Source of the DNA: Fratercula arctica
Lineage: Eukaryota; Chordata; Aves; Charadriiformes; Alcidae
Direction: 5' to 3'
NCBI GenBank assembly: GCA_947846985.1
Contig: CANTUZ010000004.1
Span: forward strand, 51,189,672-51,253,671
DNA: 64,000 bases
This document shows, piece after piece, positions 39,701-50,282 of this stretch. The notes beneath the pieces were generated by a model, which saw nothing but the letters and a program-made list of their open reading frames with translations, did not search any database and was not told the DNA's origin. How positions within the stretch are numbered: the stretch's first letter is position 1; every line of letters starts with the position of its first letter. The translations under genes and the position numbers were made by a program.

Positions 39701-42237
39701 CAGCAGGTCTGTATTTCTGTAACAATCTGTAGAACAAATTGGGCAAGATCATAGGATAATTCAGGTTAAAAGGGACCTCTGGAAGTCACCTACTCCAACC
39801 GCCTGCTCATAGGGTCAGCTACGAGGTCAGACCAGATTGTTCAGGGTTTCGCCCAGTCAGGGTTTGACAGCCTCTGACGATGGAGACTACAGAACCTCTC
39901 TGGGCAACCTGTTTTACTGGCCATCCTCACTGTGAAAAAATTCCTCCTTATTTCTAGGAGGAACCTCCCTTGCTTCTACTTATGCCTGTTGCCTCTCCTC
40001 TCACCACGCACCAGTGAAATGCCCCACTGTCATCTTGATAACCTCCCCATAGGTATTGGAAGGATGCTAATAGCTCCAGGCTGAACAAGCCAAGGCCCCC
40101 CAGACCATCTGTCTTCCTGGCCTTCTGCTGAACTCATTACAGTTTATGAATGTTTTATTGTACTGGGAGGCCAAAACTGGATGCAATGCTCTAGATGTGG
40201 TATAACAAGTGCTGAGTAGAGGTTGACAATTGCTTCCTTTAACCTACTGGCTCTGCTTCTGTTCATACAGCCCAGGTGCTGTTGGCGCTTTTGCTGCCAG
40301 GGTTGGTTCATGCTCAGCTTGCTGCTCACCAGGACCTCCAGAGCCTTTACAGTAGAGCTGCTCCCCACCAGCCAGTGCCCAGACTGTATTACTGCAAGGG
40401 ACTACTCCTTCCCAGTGGCGGGACTTTGTATTTGTCTGTACCGAATTTCAGAAGGTTTCTGTTGGCCCATTCCTCCTGCTTGTCTAGTTGTTTCCAAATG
40501 AAAGAGACAGGGCTGTCCAGCTCTTCATTGTTATCGGTGTGGTGAAAACAAAATCATTTACAGCCTACTGTAAGAGACATTTTCTGTGTTATTTAAGTCT
40601 AAATCTAGTAACAGGCAAGTACGCTTTTTGTACTTCTGGTCATTTATCTCATCATTCCTCACATCAACACCGCAAATAACTTGAAAACAACACACTATTA
40701 TTTTGGGGGGGGGGGGTGTCTGTTAGCTTGTTTGTTTATTTTCCATACCTCCAAACAGGACACTGTTGTATTTCCGCTCTGGAGGCATCCCAACCATCTC
40801 CGCAAACCAGTCTACACCATGTTGCAATGACAAATAGAATCCATCCTGCAAAACAGATAACTGGGAAATAGAAGCAGGAAGACAGTTTCTCTGTTTTATT
40901 TTCAAAGACTTTTCATCAGAGCTTAGTGAACTAGAGGTAATGTTAGATGATTCCTTTCCTTCTCCTCGGGAAAATGTCCTGGTTGATCAGCTGTCATAGG
41001 CTAAAAATAGCTTAAATCGTGAATGCTAACAGGCAAAAGATAATTGGGTGTATGTGTTTGGGTGGGGGAATGTCTGAATTTGAACTTTTTTAAACCATCA
41101 GGCCTGCTAATTGCTAAAACTTGAACCAAACAAAAGTGGTACATCCTGAATCCTTCAATTAATAAAGCAACATGAGACACACTCTATCCCTCTGCACATA
41201 CACTATTTAGACTGGGAGAACCAGGTGCTTGTAGGTCCAGAAAGAAAAGGTGGTGCAAAAATGAATGGTTTCTGAAAAGAGGAGGAGGACTTGAAAAGAA
41301 GAAGGGGGACCTGAAAAGAAGGTGAAGATCTTGGCTATAGGAAATACACTGGAAGTGCGGGAAGATCCTAGAAATCAGAGCCCATGATTAAGGTTAGAGA
41401 TAGGGTTGTAAGAAAGACAAAGGCTACAGCTGCCGTTGGACTGAGGTTAGAAAGGGACTGCAAGACAGAGGTGTGGGCTGCAAAAATAATTCACCCCTAA
41501 CACCATCTTCATCTTGTCCAGTAACACCTGAGAACAGTAACTGTGAGCAGCTGCACAGCAGGGAACCAACACAACTTTATGCCCTGTGTTCCCAGACCAG
41601 CAGCCAGGTCCCTGCTAAGAATGGAAGCTGAGACCTAGTGAACATGATGCTGGGGGTGGGACCAAGAGAGTGTGTGAATTACTCAAGTAGGGTTAAAGCT
41701 CTTATCTCTTTAGTTCTTAGATAAACCCCAGTACACAGATCCATTATGGATTGTCTTTACTCTGTCTCACCAGTGACATCAGTGTAGGTCACAAATGCAC
41801 CAGTAATAACAAGGACTAGCCCCTAAGAAATACCTGAATTTTCCCCAAAACAAATCCCTCATTTTAAAGAAAAAGCAAGAGGGAAGAGTGTCATGCAGGT
41901 TCACAAACAAATTCAGTCCACGAACCATTTAAATGGGCTGGATATTATTATTCTGCCTACAGCTATTTGGTTTGCCCCAAGGCAAGGGATTTTTCTTCCA
42001 TCCTTCCCTAAAGCTCTCATACCTAACATTTTCAGCAGGCTGACTTTCTCTGCTTACCTGAGTCTGGCCGTAATAATCAAGAATAGAAGGAAACAGTGGC
42101 AAGATGAGAGCGAATCCCAACAAGTCAATGAAGAGTGCCAGGAAAACAATTGTAATAACACGACTGCAGTTCTGTTCTTGCTTGTTATTGATGGACATTG
42201 ATTGACTGCTGCTGGTTTGTCTCTCTCTCAGGGCCAT
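18606..42237 (-). CDS. MFSD10: MFSD10, major facilitator superfamily transporter, complete spliced CDS
   Basis: Twelve coding exons join to 1395 nt (464 residues plus stop; human about 455). From 5' to 3' on the - strand they are 42237-42058, 40845-40749, 36049-35946, 34937-34779, 33000-32812, 28407-28299, 27251-27140, 25704-25596, 23425-23335, 21556-21509, 20074-19985 and 18712-18606; all phases agree. The product is a 12-helix MFS carrier, also called TETRAN for its likeness to bacterial tetracycline efflux pumps, with proposed organic-anion efflux; its physiological substrate is not settled. Visible marks are TM1 at about residues 28-54, MFS motif A G111-x3-D115-x2-GRR120 after TM2, TM4 with [13 protein letters not shown] at about residues 154-166, and a short hydrophilic C-terminus KQQTKEE. 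The N-terminal 25 residues differ from human, as expected for a cytosolic tail. No signal peptide is expected. Confidence 0.97.
19985..20074 (-). CDS. MFSD10: MFSD10 coding exon 11
   Basis: 90 bp, phase 1 to 1, acceptor TTGTGCAG and donor ACGG|GTGAGT. It encodes [20 protein letters not shown] and ALGPIFSAT (human [21 protein letters not shown]). It is GC-rich compared with its flanking introns. Confidence 0.95.
21509..21556 (-). CDS. MFSD10: MFSD10 coding exon 10 (48-bp micro-exon)
   Basis: 48 bp, phase 1 to 1, acceptor TTTTTCCAG and donor TATG|GTGAGT. It encodes [15 protein letters not shown], matching human AAVVVPCLSSVVAGYG. It was found by following the frame between exons 9 and 11. Confidence 0.94.
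23335..23425 (-). CDS. MFSD10: MFSD10 coding exon 9, TM9
   Basis: 91 bp, phase 0 to 1, acceptor TTTTGCAG and donor TTCG|GTGAGC. It encodes [20 protein letters not shown] and [10 protein letters not shown]. Confidence 0.95.
23731..23747. repeat. (CT)8 microsatellite
   Basis: Eight CT units plus one base in MFSD10 intron between coding exons 8 and 9. Confidence 0.9.
25596..25704 (-). CDS. MFSD10: MFSD10 coding exon 8, TM8
   Basis: 109 bp, phase 2 to 0, acceptor CTTCTAG and donor AAGG|GTAAAA. It encodes [20 protein letters not shown] and [16 protein letters not shown]; human has QQGKMFFLIGLTMATIQGAYARRI. Confidence 0.96.
27140..27251 (-). CDS. MFSD10: MFSD10 coding exon 7, TM7
   Basis: 112 bp, phase 1 to 2, acceptor TATTTAG and donor CAGCAG|GTAGAA. 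It encodes [20 protein letters not shown] then [16 protein letters not shown], almost identical to human. Confidence 0.96.
27577..27610. repeat. TTTA-rich microsatellite
   Basis: Imperfect ATTT repeats interrupted by TTGC in MFSD10 intron 6. Confidence 0.85.
28299..28407 (-). CDS. MFSD10: MFSD10 coding exon 6, central cytosolic loop
   Basis: 109 bp, phase 0 to 1, acceptor CTGATCAG and donor GAGA|GTAAGT. It encodes [20 protein letters not shown] and [16 protein letters not shown], the loop between the two six-helix halves (human [20 protein letters not shown]). Confidence 0.95.
28408..32811 (-). other. MFSD10 intron 5
   Basis: About 4.4 kb, AT-rich with the A27 run and a TATATGTATAT-type patch at about 29.96-30.06 kb. 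No element recognised. Confidence 0.7.
31843..31869. repeat. A27 homopolymer
   Basis: 27 consecutive A residues in MFSD10 intron 5. No retrocopy was recognised on its 5' side. Confidence 0.9.
32812..33000 (-). CDS. MFSD10: MFSD10 coding exon 5, TM5-TM6
   Basis: 189 bp, 63 codons, phase 0 to 0, acceptor CACTGCAG and donor ACGG|GTAAAT. It encodes [20 protein letters not shown] and, after a short charged loop, a helix ending [13 protein letters not shown], matching human FLPETLPLEKR. Confidence 0.97.
34779..34937 (-). CDS. MFSD10: MFSD10 coding exon 4, TM3-TM4
   Basis: 159 bp, phase 0 to 0, acceptor CTTCTGCAG and donor ATG|GTGAGT. It encodes [40 protein letters not shown] and [13 protein letters not shown]; the [14 protein letters not shown] segment is identical to human. 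Confidence 0.97.
35946..36049 (-). CDS. MFSD10: MFSD10 coding exon 3, TM2 and MFS motif A
   Basis: 104 bp, phase 1 to 0. It encodes [20 protein letters not shown] then [14 protein letters not shown], carrying the conserved MFS loop motif G-x3-D-x2-G-R-R. The acceptor CAG directly follows a 23-base T tract on the sense strand. Confidence 0.96.
36053..36089. repeat. A23-GGGG-A9 tract forming an MFSD10 polypyrimidine tract
   Basis: On the MFSD10 sense strand it reads T9-CCCC-T23 directly before CAG of coding exon 3, so it serves as the acceptor's pyrimidine tract. Confidence 0.9.
36927..37495 (-). mobile_element. CR1 LINE 3' fragment in MFSD10 intron 2
   Basis: The 3' end (GGTTGGAAGGGACCTTGAAAG on + read) and ORF2 C-terminal pieces on the - strand, such as [20 protein letters not shown] and [20 protein letters not shown], identify CR1. 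It is about 570 bp, 5'-truncated, in the same orientation as MFSD10, with frameshifts. Confidence 0.92.
37750..37960. repeat. Short degenerate repeats (GTAGGTCCA / AGAGACAGGGTCAGAGA)
   Basis: The motif AGGTCCATCCAG or AGGTCCATTCAG or AGGTCCAAGG recurs at about 37779, 37855 and 37888. AAGAGACAGGGYCAGAGA occurs at about 37810 and 37904. It looks like part of an unrecognised interspersed repeat or a decayed tandem array next to a CR1. Confidence 0.45.
39747..40545 (-). mobile_element. CR1 LINE fragment, older subfamily, in MFSD10 intron 2
   Basis: It starts with the CR1 3' end (ATCATAGGATAATTCAGGTT, then AAAAGGGACCTCTGGAAGTC, on + read) and continues as a diverged ORF2 end, with [20 protein letters not shown] on the - strand and the GGACCTCCAGAGCC-type region. 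It is about 800 bp and clearly more diverged than the CR1 at 54.4 kb. Confidence 0.85.
40705..40716. repeat. G12 homopolymer near MFSD10 exon 2
   Basis: Twelve G residues on the + strand, which is C12 on the MFSD10 sense strand about 30 bases after the donor of coding exon 2. Confidence 0.9.
40749..40845 (-). CDS. MFSD10: MFSD10 coding exon 2
   Basis: 97 bp, phase 0 to 1, acceptor TTTTGCAG and donor GGAG|GTATGG. It encodes [19 protein letters not shown] and [13 protein letters not shown], matching the human loop [23 protein letters not shown]. Confidence 0.95.
41272..41330. repeat. Three-unit purine-rich tandem repeat, about 20 bp each
   Basis: Three degenerate copies of a unit like CYTGAAAAGAAGAAGGGGGA in MFSD10 intron 1. 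Copies differ at several positions. Confidence 0.65.
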
Positions 42238-42250
42238 GTTCCCAGGTGCT
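42058..42250 (-). CDS. MFSD10: MFSD10 exon with start codon and TM1
   Basis: Acceptor AGAAGCAG (on the - strand) is followed by 13 leader bases and ATG at 42237; coding runs 42237-42058 (60 codons, phase 0 out), donor CAG|GTAAGC. It encodes [20 protein letters not shown], then the first membrane helix [20 protein letters not shown] and [14 protein letters not shown]. The start was chosen because it is the first ATG in the exon, with the purine-rich context GGAACATGG. The 5' leader must come from an upstream exon in the CpG island. Confidence 0.93.
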
Positions 42251-44415
42251 CTGCTTCTAAAAAGTTACATTTATATCCAGTCAACAGGAAGCATTTTGCA
42301 GGCCTTTCCTAAGAGTATCTTGCTGATTCATTCTTGCTCTCTACAGACTTCATAGAAATAAATACAAGCTATGGCTATATTAGGCTACCTAGTTTTCAAG
42401 GCAACAGGAATGTCAACTCTCTAGTCTTGGTTATTAGCTCAGCACCAAGTTTGCTTGTGTCAAGAACAGGCTACAAAGGCAATAAGATAACTAACTCTAT
42501 TATAGGAGCATCCCAAATAAAACACTGAACTAAAGAGCATTTAAAGTTTGTTAACGTGTGAGCAATGCTAATACAACTTTCCCAAATGTTTTCAACTTTG
42601 CATTACAATAAAATAGATAAGAAAGGGCACTCTTGTTTTGAATATCCACGTTCAAGTAACTAATAGGTTATTTATGTCTTCCGCGTATACTAGAAATGAC
42701 TAAAGCAATAACAATTTTTTAAAAAAAAAAAGGTAGACTTCCTAACTATTGCAGGAATGCTGTCTTCAAGATAAATCCTGGAGAGCAACAGCAACTCAAG
42801 GAACACCACAATAAAATTTTGAAATCTGAAAAATTGTTTTCTTTCTCTAGATGACAGCCATTCATAGGCTATATGAGTTGTGGCACCAAGTGATTAAGGC
42901 AGCGTTTTAGTTTGTCAGAAATATCAGAACTATCAACTTTGATAATCCTCCAAAACTGTCTTCAAGATGGAGGCAGGCCATATCCCATTCAGTATTTAAC
43001 AAATAAAGAAGTCATTTCGTATCCTGAAAAAACCCTCAGTTTCAACAGTTCTCAAAACCAAGGAGGAATACACAAATCATGAAACTGCAAACTTCAGACT
43101 TGTAAAACATTACAGTGTATCTCAATCACAAAACAAACAAATCTGCAGTCCCTTCTACTGCAAAAATCGCTGAATGTTTGTTGCACTAGAATAGTAAAAA
43201 AAGGAGACAGAATTTCATCCAAAGTCAATCAATACCAAAATACCCATTGACTTTGGTAAGTCAAGATTGCAAACACTGAGCAATTCTTAGTATAAATTCT
43301 ATTCCAGACAAGACATACCTTATTATGTATACAGGGCACTGGTGCATGTAACTTCACATTACACTAATTGAAGACCGTAACACTTTGTTATGCTCAGAAA
43401 TAAATATTGTGACATTTCTTTACATGTGGATTCTGTTTACTAGCACTGAAGCATTATTAAAATTCAAACAGTATGAGGCAAACATGGAAGGGGGCCCCCT
43501 GCAATCCATTTATTAAACTCTTGGCATAGTACTCTTAAATCTGCTAGTGAACAGAGCAGTTTGGTTATGTTCAGGATCCTTTTACTTAAAATAGTAAGTC
43601 ATCACCGCTATAAATATTTAGCACTATTTGTTTACCCAAATGCTATAAGACCATCTGGAGCCAAAACAACCATTCCTTTAGACAAATCCTCCCTGGCCCT
43701 AAGTCTACCCAGCCAAGAGTTCAGGGATGGGTTCATTGTAGCAGATTCTATCTTGTTTTTCCTCCCAATTTGTTTGTTCATCCACTGAATTGTATGACCA
43801 AGCTGAACTTTATTCCAGGATTATTTACACAGGGTAACATCCTTTACACCTTACCCCCAGGGCCATTTCAGCTAGCGTGCAGCTTGAACCAATTGATGCT
43901 AGCACTGACCTTTCATTCAGCTCTGCTTTTGGCTTACGCAATATCCCCAGGTAGTACGTGTTTCTGCCTTTGTGCTCCATCAGTTTTGTTGTTCAGACCT
44001 CTCCGTGTTTTTTGCTAGGCAGGAAACCACCAAACATTTTACAGGCCCTGGCATCCCATCAGCAAAAACAAAACACTTCACCTCTACCATGACATTTGAT
44101 TTCTGTGAGACGTGTTTGAAAGGGGGGCGAGGGGGGAGGATTTTCAGTTTAGGGAAGTTGTTTCTCCGGACACCTGTGTCCCAGCCATCCCCTCAGGACT
44201 CCCCGTCTGTGTCTTATCGCTTCTGCCTTCGAGCTCCGGCTGGGCTGGGGTTTGAGGCTGTGCCTCTCAGGAAGGGATCAGCCGCCAAGCTGGCCCTGCC
44301 CTAACGCACAGACAGAGATTTGTCATCAGCCAGCAGGAAGAATTTCATCCTTCTGGCGTTTCCCTAACGCCCCTTTCCTCACCCCCTCTCCAAAATGTCC
44401 TAGGCCCGGCTTTAC
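42251..44415 (-). other. MFSD10 5' intron (leader to first coding exon)
   Basis: About 2.2 kb, AT-rich at the coding-exon side and rising in GC toward the CpG island. The exact first-exon donor is undecided (44416 or 44801). Confidence 0.6.
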
Positions 44416-44559
44416 CTTGCTAAGCCTCGGGAAGGCTCCTCTTGACTCCTTTACAGAGTCCCGATTCGGGTCAAGAGCAGGAGTTTCAATCGGGGGGCTA
44501 AAAAAAAAAAAAAAAAAAGAAAACAACAACAACACCAAAAAAACCCCAAAAAGCACAAT

Positions 44560-45130
44560 TTCCTAGAGCAGCCAAATCCCAGAGGACCGAGAGGCTGCCG
44601 AGTGGGAAAGGGCCGGCCCTGGAGAGATGTGGTGTCGGCGGAGAGGACCCGCTGTCCCTGCCGCCAGGCACCCTCCGCCGCCGGAGCGGACACCCGGGCA
44701 CCCGCAGCCCCGCTGAGGCGCGCCCTGCCCGGCCCAGACCCGCTCCTCCGGCCGCCCTCCCTCGCCGCCGGCAGAGCCTGCCCCGCTCGGAGCCACCTAC
44801 CGCTCCTCAGGGGGGCCGGGCCCGCCGGGTGCGCGGGCGGGTCCCCTCCGCCTTGCCAAGAGCCTTCCCTTGGGGACGCAGCGGGCGGCGGCAGCTCCTC
44901 CCCGGCCCTCCACAGCGCCCCGGCGGCCTTCCTCTTCCGGCCGGCGATGGAGCCGCTCCCCTGGCCCCGCACCGGGCGCCGCCGGGCTGGGAGCGGGAGG
45001 GAGCCCGCCCTGTGAGGGAGATGGCGTCGGCCGGGCCGGCTCCCCTCAGCGCGGCGGGCGGGAAGCGCCGCGGCTGGGGGCTGAGGGAGCGGCCAGGCAG
45101 GGCCCGGACGCCGAGAGGGACTTGAAACCC
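44560..45130. promoter_or_regulatory. CpG island promoter of MFSD10
   Basis: This is the densest CpG stretch in the window, with many CGG/CCG repeats, GGGCGGG boxes (for example near 44833) and an ETS-type CTTCCGG at 44934-44940. It is about 2.3 kb upstream of the MFSD10 start codon. On the - strand two usable donors leave it toward the coding exon: GCG|GTAGGT (exon side 44801) and, just past it, AAG|GTAAAG (exon side 44416), both compatible with a non-coding first exon. No TATA box is evident. Long frames inside it are GC-rich shadows. It could also fire a + strand antisense transcript. Confidence 0.8.
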
Positions 45131-48100
45131 AGACTGAGGGAAGGGCCTTGTCAAAATAGCCTCGGTCCTCGTAAATTAACAGTTTAACTGGGTATCTCGT
45201 ACCTCAAACCACAGCAGTTCCCTCTTGCCTTAAAGATTTTTTAGTTCCAAAAAGAGATGGATGCTCTTTTCGTTAGTTGCCACACAGCCACGTTACAGCA
45301 GCAGAGAGCGGTGGCTTCGCTAAATGGAAGTTTCTTGGTATCCGACGAACAGAAAAAGGTAGTTGCAAAAGATGGCAACTCTGTTCCTGAAACAAACTGC
45401 TCCCTTGAAACACTAAGTTTTTTAACACAGAGAACATGAATAATTTGATATCGATAGCACCGTCCAGCATTGTTCTCTTGTTGAGCCGTGTCTGGTCTCC
45501 AAGCTGCCTAATTAAAATGTGAGTATATGGTTACAAGTGGAATAAGCACATGCGCCTTCATCATCTTAAAGACATAAGGATCTGCCAATAAGGTGTTTAA
45601 AGCCAATACATACAGGTGGTGAAAGGACTTCTGCTTCCCTTCAAGGTAATAGAGTCCCGGCGGTGGTGTGGATTTATTAACACCTGGATGAGAGCCTTTC
45701 GCTCAACAGTGACATCTCTGTCATGGATTCCCCAACTGATTACAGTTGGAGCAGCTTATCCAAGCGTAACATCGGGATTAACCTGCCAGTTAGGTTCAAC
45801 AGCGAGCAGCTTGTTTACCTGGGCATTTCATGTACCCAGTTTGGTGTGAAAAAAGGAATGCAGTAGATACGGTTCATACTCTGAACCTTGATCTACACAA
45901 GGATTGCTGCTGACTTGGAGGCAAGCTTCTGCTTTGAGGTGCTCCAGATAAGCATGAATAATCATTTAATGTCTGGAAAATATAGGTAGATATACCCTTT
46001 TGGCTCTGAATCATTGCATATAACTGACCAGGCACCATCTCAACTCAGATGTGTTGAAAAAAAAAAAAAAACAAACCAACCAAACAGTAAAAAAATCCAG
46101 CTCTTCCTGTTGTTAAACTTACCAGCTTAAAGTTTTTGCACATCACAGCCCAGTTGTGTTACTGCAGTCAACCATGTCATACAATCCTGCATGAGAACAG
46201 GTTGTGCTGTTTCTAGAACGAGATAGGTCACTGCCCACCCTTCCCCACTGGACAGCCAGTCCAAAGCCTCACAGGTCTGACAGATAATAACTTAAATTTG
46301 GTATTTAGACTATGTTTATTAACATAACTTTTTTCTTATGTCAGTCTTGTAGTTTTTTTTACTCAAGTAACACCTATTCCACTCTGGCTTTTACTTCCCT
46401 GCTCACAGCAGCTTCCCTGCTGCTACACAGCAATAGTATTAACCCAAACATTAATGTTTTAAAGGATTTAATGCCATACAGGGTCTTCATTTTAGTCAGT
46501 ATTCAGTGCAGTGTTCAGACTGCATGGAAAATTTTAGTTATCCACGCCAGACCAAATTTATTGAAAAAAACCAAACAAATGAACACGCACTCCCCCCTTA
46601 AAAATAACCAGACATTTTAACTATGCAAGATGGCATAGCCAATACATTTAGGGACTTAAAAACTTTGTTAGCCTTTTGTCTTGTAACAACTGACAAAACG
46701 GGGATGATCAGAAGTAGACATGAGGATCATGTCAGTGAACACCCTTCCTAACGTTGCAGTCTCAGGGGACTGCTGAACTCCTTTGCACCTTCTCATGAAC
46801 AGAGAATGTACCTGTTTAGCTTAGGTGACAAACTTGCATCAGAGACCAGAAGTAGCACATCTTGCGGGAAGGTTTTGGCCCCCTGAATAAATAGCACCTC
46901 TCAGTCTCAGATTATGAATAATGCCATTATGATAAAGCTGCCAAATGTTTTATGTCATAGCTTTTGTTTACATTTTCCAAATGCCCAGAAGGCACCTGTT
47001 TTATATATACAAATATAATATTTAGGAAAGCAGCCCCACCGGTTCCTACAGCTGAACAGGCTGCACTGCTGGAGACACCAGCCTCTGCCCAACAAAGCTG
47101 TAGGAGCTCCATTTTTGCTTCACAATAAACTCTGCCTGCTGAGCTGAGGAGCAGCTTCCGAACCTCCACACAGCAGAAGCTGAAGGCAAAAAGTGATGGC
47201 TTAACACAGAATACAGTAACACCACGGTAGGTGGTAACTTCTGCAAGGCACAGCTAAGAATATCAAACTGCACACCAGCTTTCAGCTGACAACTAAAAGA
47301 CCAAACTGATAAGAAAGGTTTTCATGCTGTCATATATAAGGTAATTCTAGCTGAACAGTTTTATTCTCACCCTATTCTTTACAGGAATTCATATTCAGGG
47401 TAGCTATTCTCTGGGATAGCAGATGTTGATAGATAAATTAGCTTGAATTGCCAGCTGAACTAAAGGCAAAATGGAAATTTTCCTTTTTTGTGTCTCATGA
47501 CTTGATTGTAGTTACAGAATAGTTTCTTTTTTTGGCTAATTAATAACAGATTTATAATTGATAACAGATGTGCCAAAAGGTCTGTTATGACAATTCCTGG
47601 TTTAATAGCAACACAAAGACAAAAGAATGTGATTGTGTTCAAGAAACCATGAGAAAGGGTTTGCTGACTCTCACTCTTGTCCAAGCCCTTTGTAGTCCAA
47701 ATGACCAGACCTTCCTACAACCTTCTACAGTATCAGAGCACCACCACAATGGCAGAACTATCAGACCACATTGATTATTAAGCTGAGGCAAGATTAGGTA
47801 GTCCTACTTTTCTAGTCATGTAAAATGCTATGCATAAAGTATCACCATTAGTCCCAAGTTTAGAATATTAAATATGATTTTAAATATTGATGATACAATT
47901 TGTAAAAATGCACGCAGTGATATTCATTCAGCATAATTTCAAACACAGTGAGTTTCAATCTGGCATTCCGAAACAGTCACGCTAGTTTATCAACTGAGGC
48001 TTCTCTGTCCTTTATCTTTTTTCACCAGCATTGCAAGATATCCCTTCTCATTCTCTTGTCCCAAAAAAGTCCTTTCCTGCAAACGCTCTCATCCCATCTG

Positions 48101-49975
48101 ACTTGTGGCTCTCCCTTATTTCTTTATGAACTCCCTTACTGAGGAATAACAAGCTGGAAGTGGTATCAAAAAATCACTGCCCCAGAATCAAAGTGCATCT
48201 GTCAGCATCTCTGTGATTCTTATACACCACTGAGTAAATCCTCTGAAGCTGCTTGCTGTTGGAAAAATAAAGTCAGATAAATTTACAATAATATTTTTTT
48301 GACAGTTTATTTGTGCAAAGGAGAAGTATAGACACTAAAACCCCAAACTGAAAGTGCTGATTTATAGCATGAAATAGGAAGTTAGCTCCTTCCTTATTAC
48401 TTCAGTCTTAAGTTCTTGGCTTGAACTATACATAAAGTTTTGGTTTTGAAGAGAATATTTTTTTCTTTTTCTAAAGAAGAAAAAAAAATTCATATTGTGC
48501 CAAATGGAGATAAAACAGGAGGTGTACTGACATCCCTTTGAATTTTCAGAAGATGGTTTTACTGATTTTGGAAAGGTTAACTGAAAATGTATTTGTTTTC
48601 AGATGCGTGAATGGATTTCAAACACAGAAATCTTCCTAATTTTTGTGCGACACGAGTATCTCCCCCACATGTACATAGTCTCCAGCCTATTTTAACACAA
48701 TACAACTGGTTTTGCAAGCCAAAAAAGCTGATGAGAATCACACATTACTTGCATTGCTAGTCGTACTGAGATTCAATAAAAGCCGTTTTCTTCAAATAAA
48801 GTGCTTTTCTCTTTTAAGAAACATAAATATGTAAACCTTTAACAAGACTTACCTTACAAAGACAGTTTTGTCATTAGAGTTTTAATGTAAAACTTAAATG
48901 CTTCAACTCACCCCCCTCTAGTTTTAGTTCTGCTTCCATTATGAGTCTCATTTGAAAATGCACAAACAAACACACACCAGAAAAAAAACGTTCTAAGCCA
49001 GTCTGAAACAACCAGGCCTAACTGTTAAATCAGATTACTGCCAGCATTTAAGTGTTTCTTCATGAATGTAGGTAAGCGTTACCATGTCTGAGTTACCTAT
49101 TGGCCAAAACACAAAGGATCAGATCTAGGAACAGTGTTTGAAAATGGAAGAGGTTTTTGGGTTTTGTTTGTTTGTTTTTGTAAAGAACCATGACAATTAG
49201 TTCACTCTTTATAGGATGTTCTTTATACTGAAATTGGAATATTACTGTGAAAGGGGATTTCATTTTCATAAGAGTTTTCCAGGAAAATATTACAATTTTC
49301 TTCAATACATAACAACTGTCACTGAACTTATCAAATAACTAGATTACAGCGAATAACTGAATAGTGAACCTAGTTCAGACTAGCACCTTTAAATAACTGT
49401 GATGCTCTTTGTCTCGTTGCAATGCTTCTTCACAAATATAGTATTAAAAAAAAAAGTGTCAGAAGTATTTATTGGCTCTATCTGAAGAGCAGGTATTTTC
49501 CAAAGTCATGCTGGGCAGTTATCAGTAATTAGATATACATGACAAAATAAGCGGAAGAGAGTTAAGGATTTCACTGTCCACTTAAATCAGACAGTTATGA
49601 ACACACTGAGGAATTCTAGTTAACCTAGATTATTAAGCATTTCAGAGCTGCGTTCAATTCAAAACTTACTGTAGAGATGAATGGAGTGCAGTTTTAACAA
49701 AGGACTTCTGCTTGAAAGCCAATTCCGTTACTCCATGAATTAGAATGTCCCAATGCTACAGACTAATCAAAATGTTACTGCTTAAATTGCAAATATACTA
49801 CCACTATGAGAGCTGCCTACCATTATTCCATATTAAAAAGATAACAGAACATTTCAGCTTTACAGTTTTTTTATGTGTATATAGTTCAAGTTAGAGTAAA
49901 ACCTGGTCACACCCACCCCTAAGAATTCTGATTATTCATCCAAATATTCTCTATTATTAAAATAAACAGAACTAT
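45131..49975. other. Intergenic DNA between MFSD10 promoter and NOP14 3' end
   Basis: About 4.8 kb of AT-rich sequence with short A-runs (for example 46053-46069) and an AC-rich tract. I see no exon, RNA gene or transposon I can name. Confidence 0.6.
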
Positions 49976-50182
49976 ACCACATACAAGAGTGTTATTTTTA
50001 TTTTCCTTACGAAAACATGCGAACTTTTCCAAGAAGCTGGTTCACTTTTTCAGGCAGATTTGATGATGTCTCCTCAAAAGGAATGCATTCAAAGAATGCG
50101 ATTAAAATCTGCTCAAAAGCCATAGGATCAGGGTATTTCATATCATAGTAAAAACAAAGTTTCCTGCTGTAGACAGTCCAAA
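49975..50182 (-). other. NOP14: NOP14 3' untranslated region
   Basis: About 200 bases from the TAA to just past the AATAAA at 49997-50002. Most of it is spanned by a 70-codon frame in another phase (50007-50219), listed separately. Confidence 0.65.
49997..50002 (-). terminator. NOP14 polyadenylation signal (AATAAA on - strand)
   Basis: TTTATT on the + strand, which is AATAAA in NOP14 sense, about 180 bases after the stop. Another TTTATT at 48306-48311 could serve a longer 3'UTR. Confidence 0.65.
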
Positions 50183-50219
50183 TTAATTCTTCCCTTTTTT
50201 CCTTTTCATTGCTTTCCAT
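50007..50219 (-). other. 70-codon overlapping frame at NOP14 3' end, unproven
   Basis: An ATG inside the last NOP14 codons opens a frame -1 to NOP14. It reads [20 protein letters not shown], crosses the NOP14 stop and runs to TAA just before the AATAAA. Its middle (YYDMKYPDPMAFEQILIAFF) looks protein-like, but I recognise no family. A TGA lies directly before the ATG. Chance is the simplest explanation. Confidence 0.2.
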
Positions 50220-50282
50220 TCACCTTCCTGTGTAGCAAGGCTACCAAGAAGCTCTTTCACTTTTCTTTTTCTGTCTGAATCT
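50183..50282 (-). CDS. NOP14: NOP14 last coding exon
   Basis: 100 coding bases after acceptor GTTTTACAG, phase 2 in, encoding [20 protein letters not shown] and [12 protein letters not shown], then TAA (50183-50185). Human ends EGEWKALKRKKFKK, so the stop position is conserved. Confidence 0.96.

Larger units (their letters stand above)
36050..40748 (-). other. MFSD10 intron 2
   Basis: The largest intron of the gene, about 4.7 kb. It contains two CR1 fragments and the short repeats at 37.75-37.96 kb. It accounts for most recognisable transposon DNA in MFSD10. Confidence 0.8.

Noticed and set aside
44451..45015. Long frames on both strands of the CpG island (up to 173 codons)
   Set aside because: GC-rich DNA has few stop codons. 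The products are low-complexity Ala/Arg/Gly/Pro, and the - strand frame ends in a poly-T tract.
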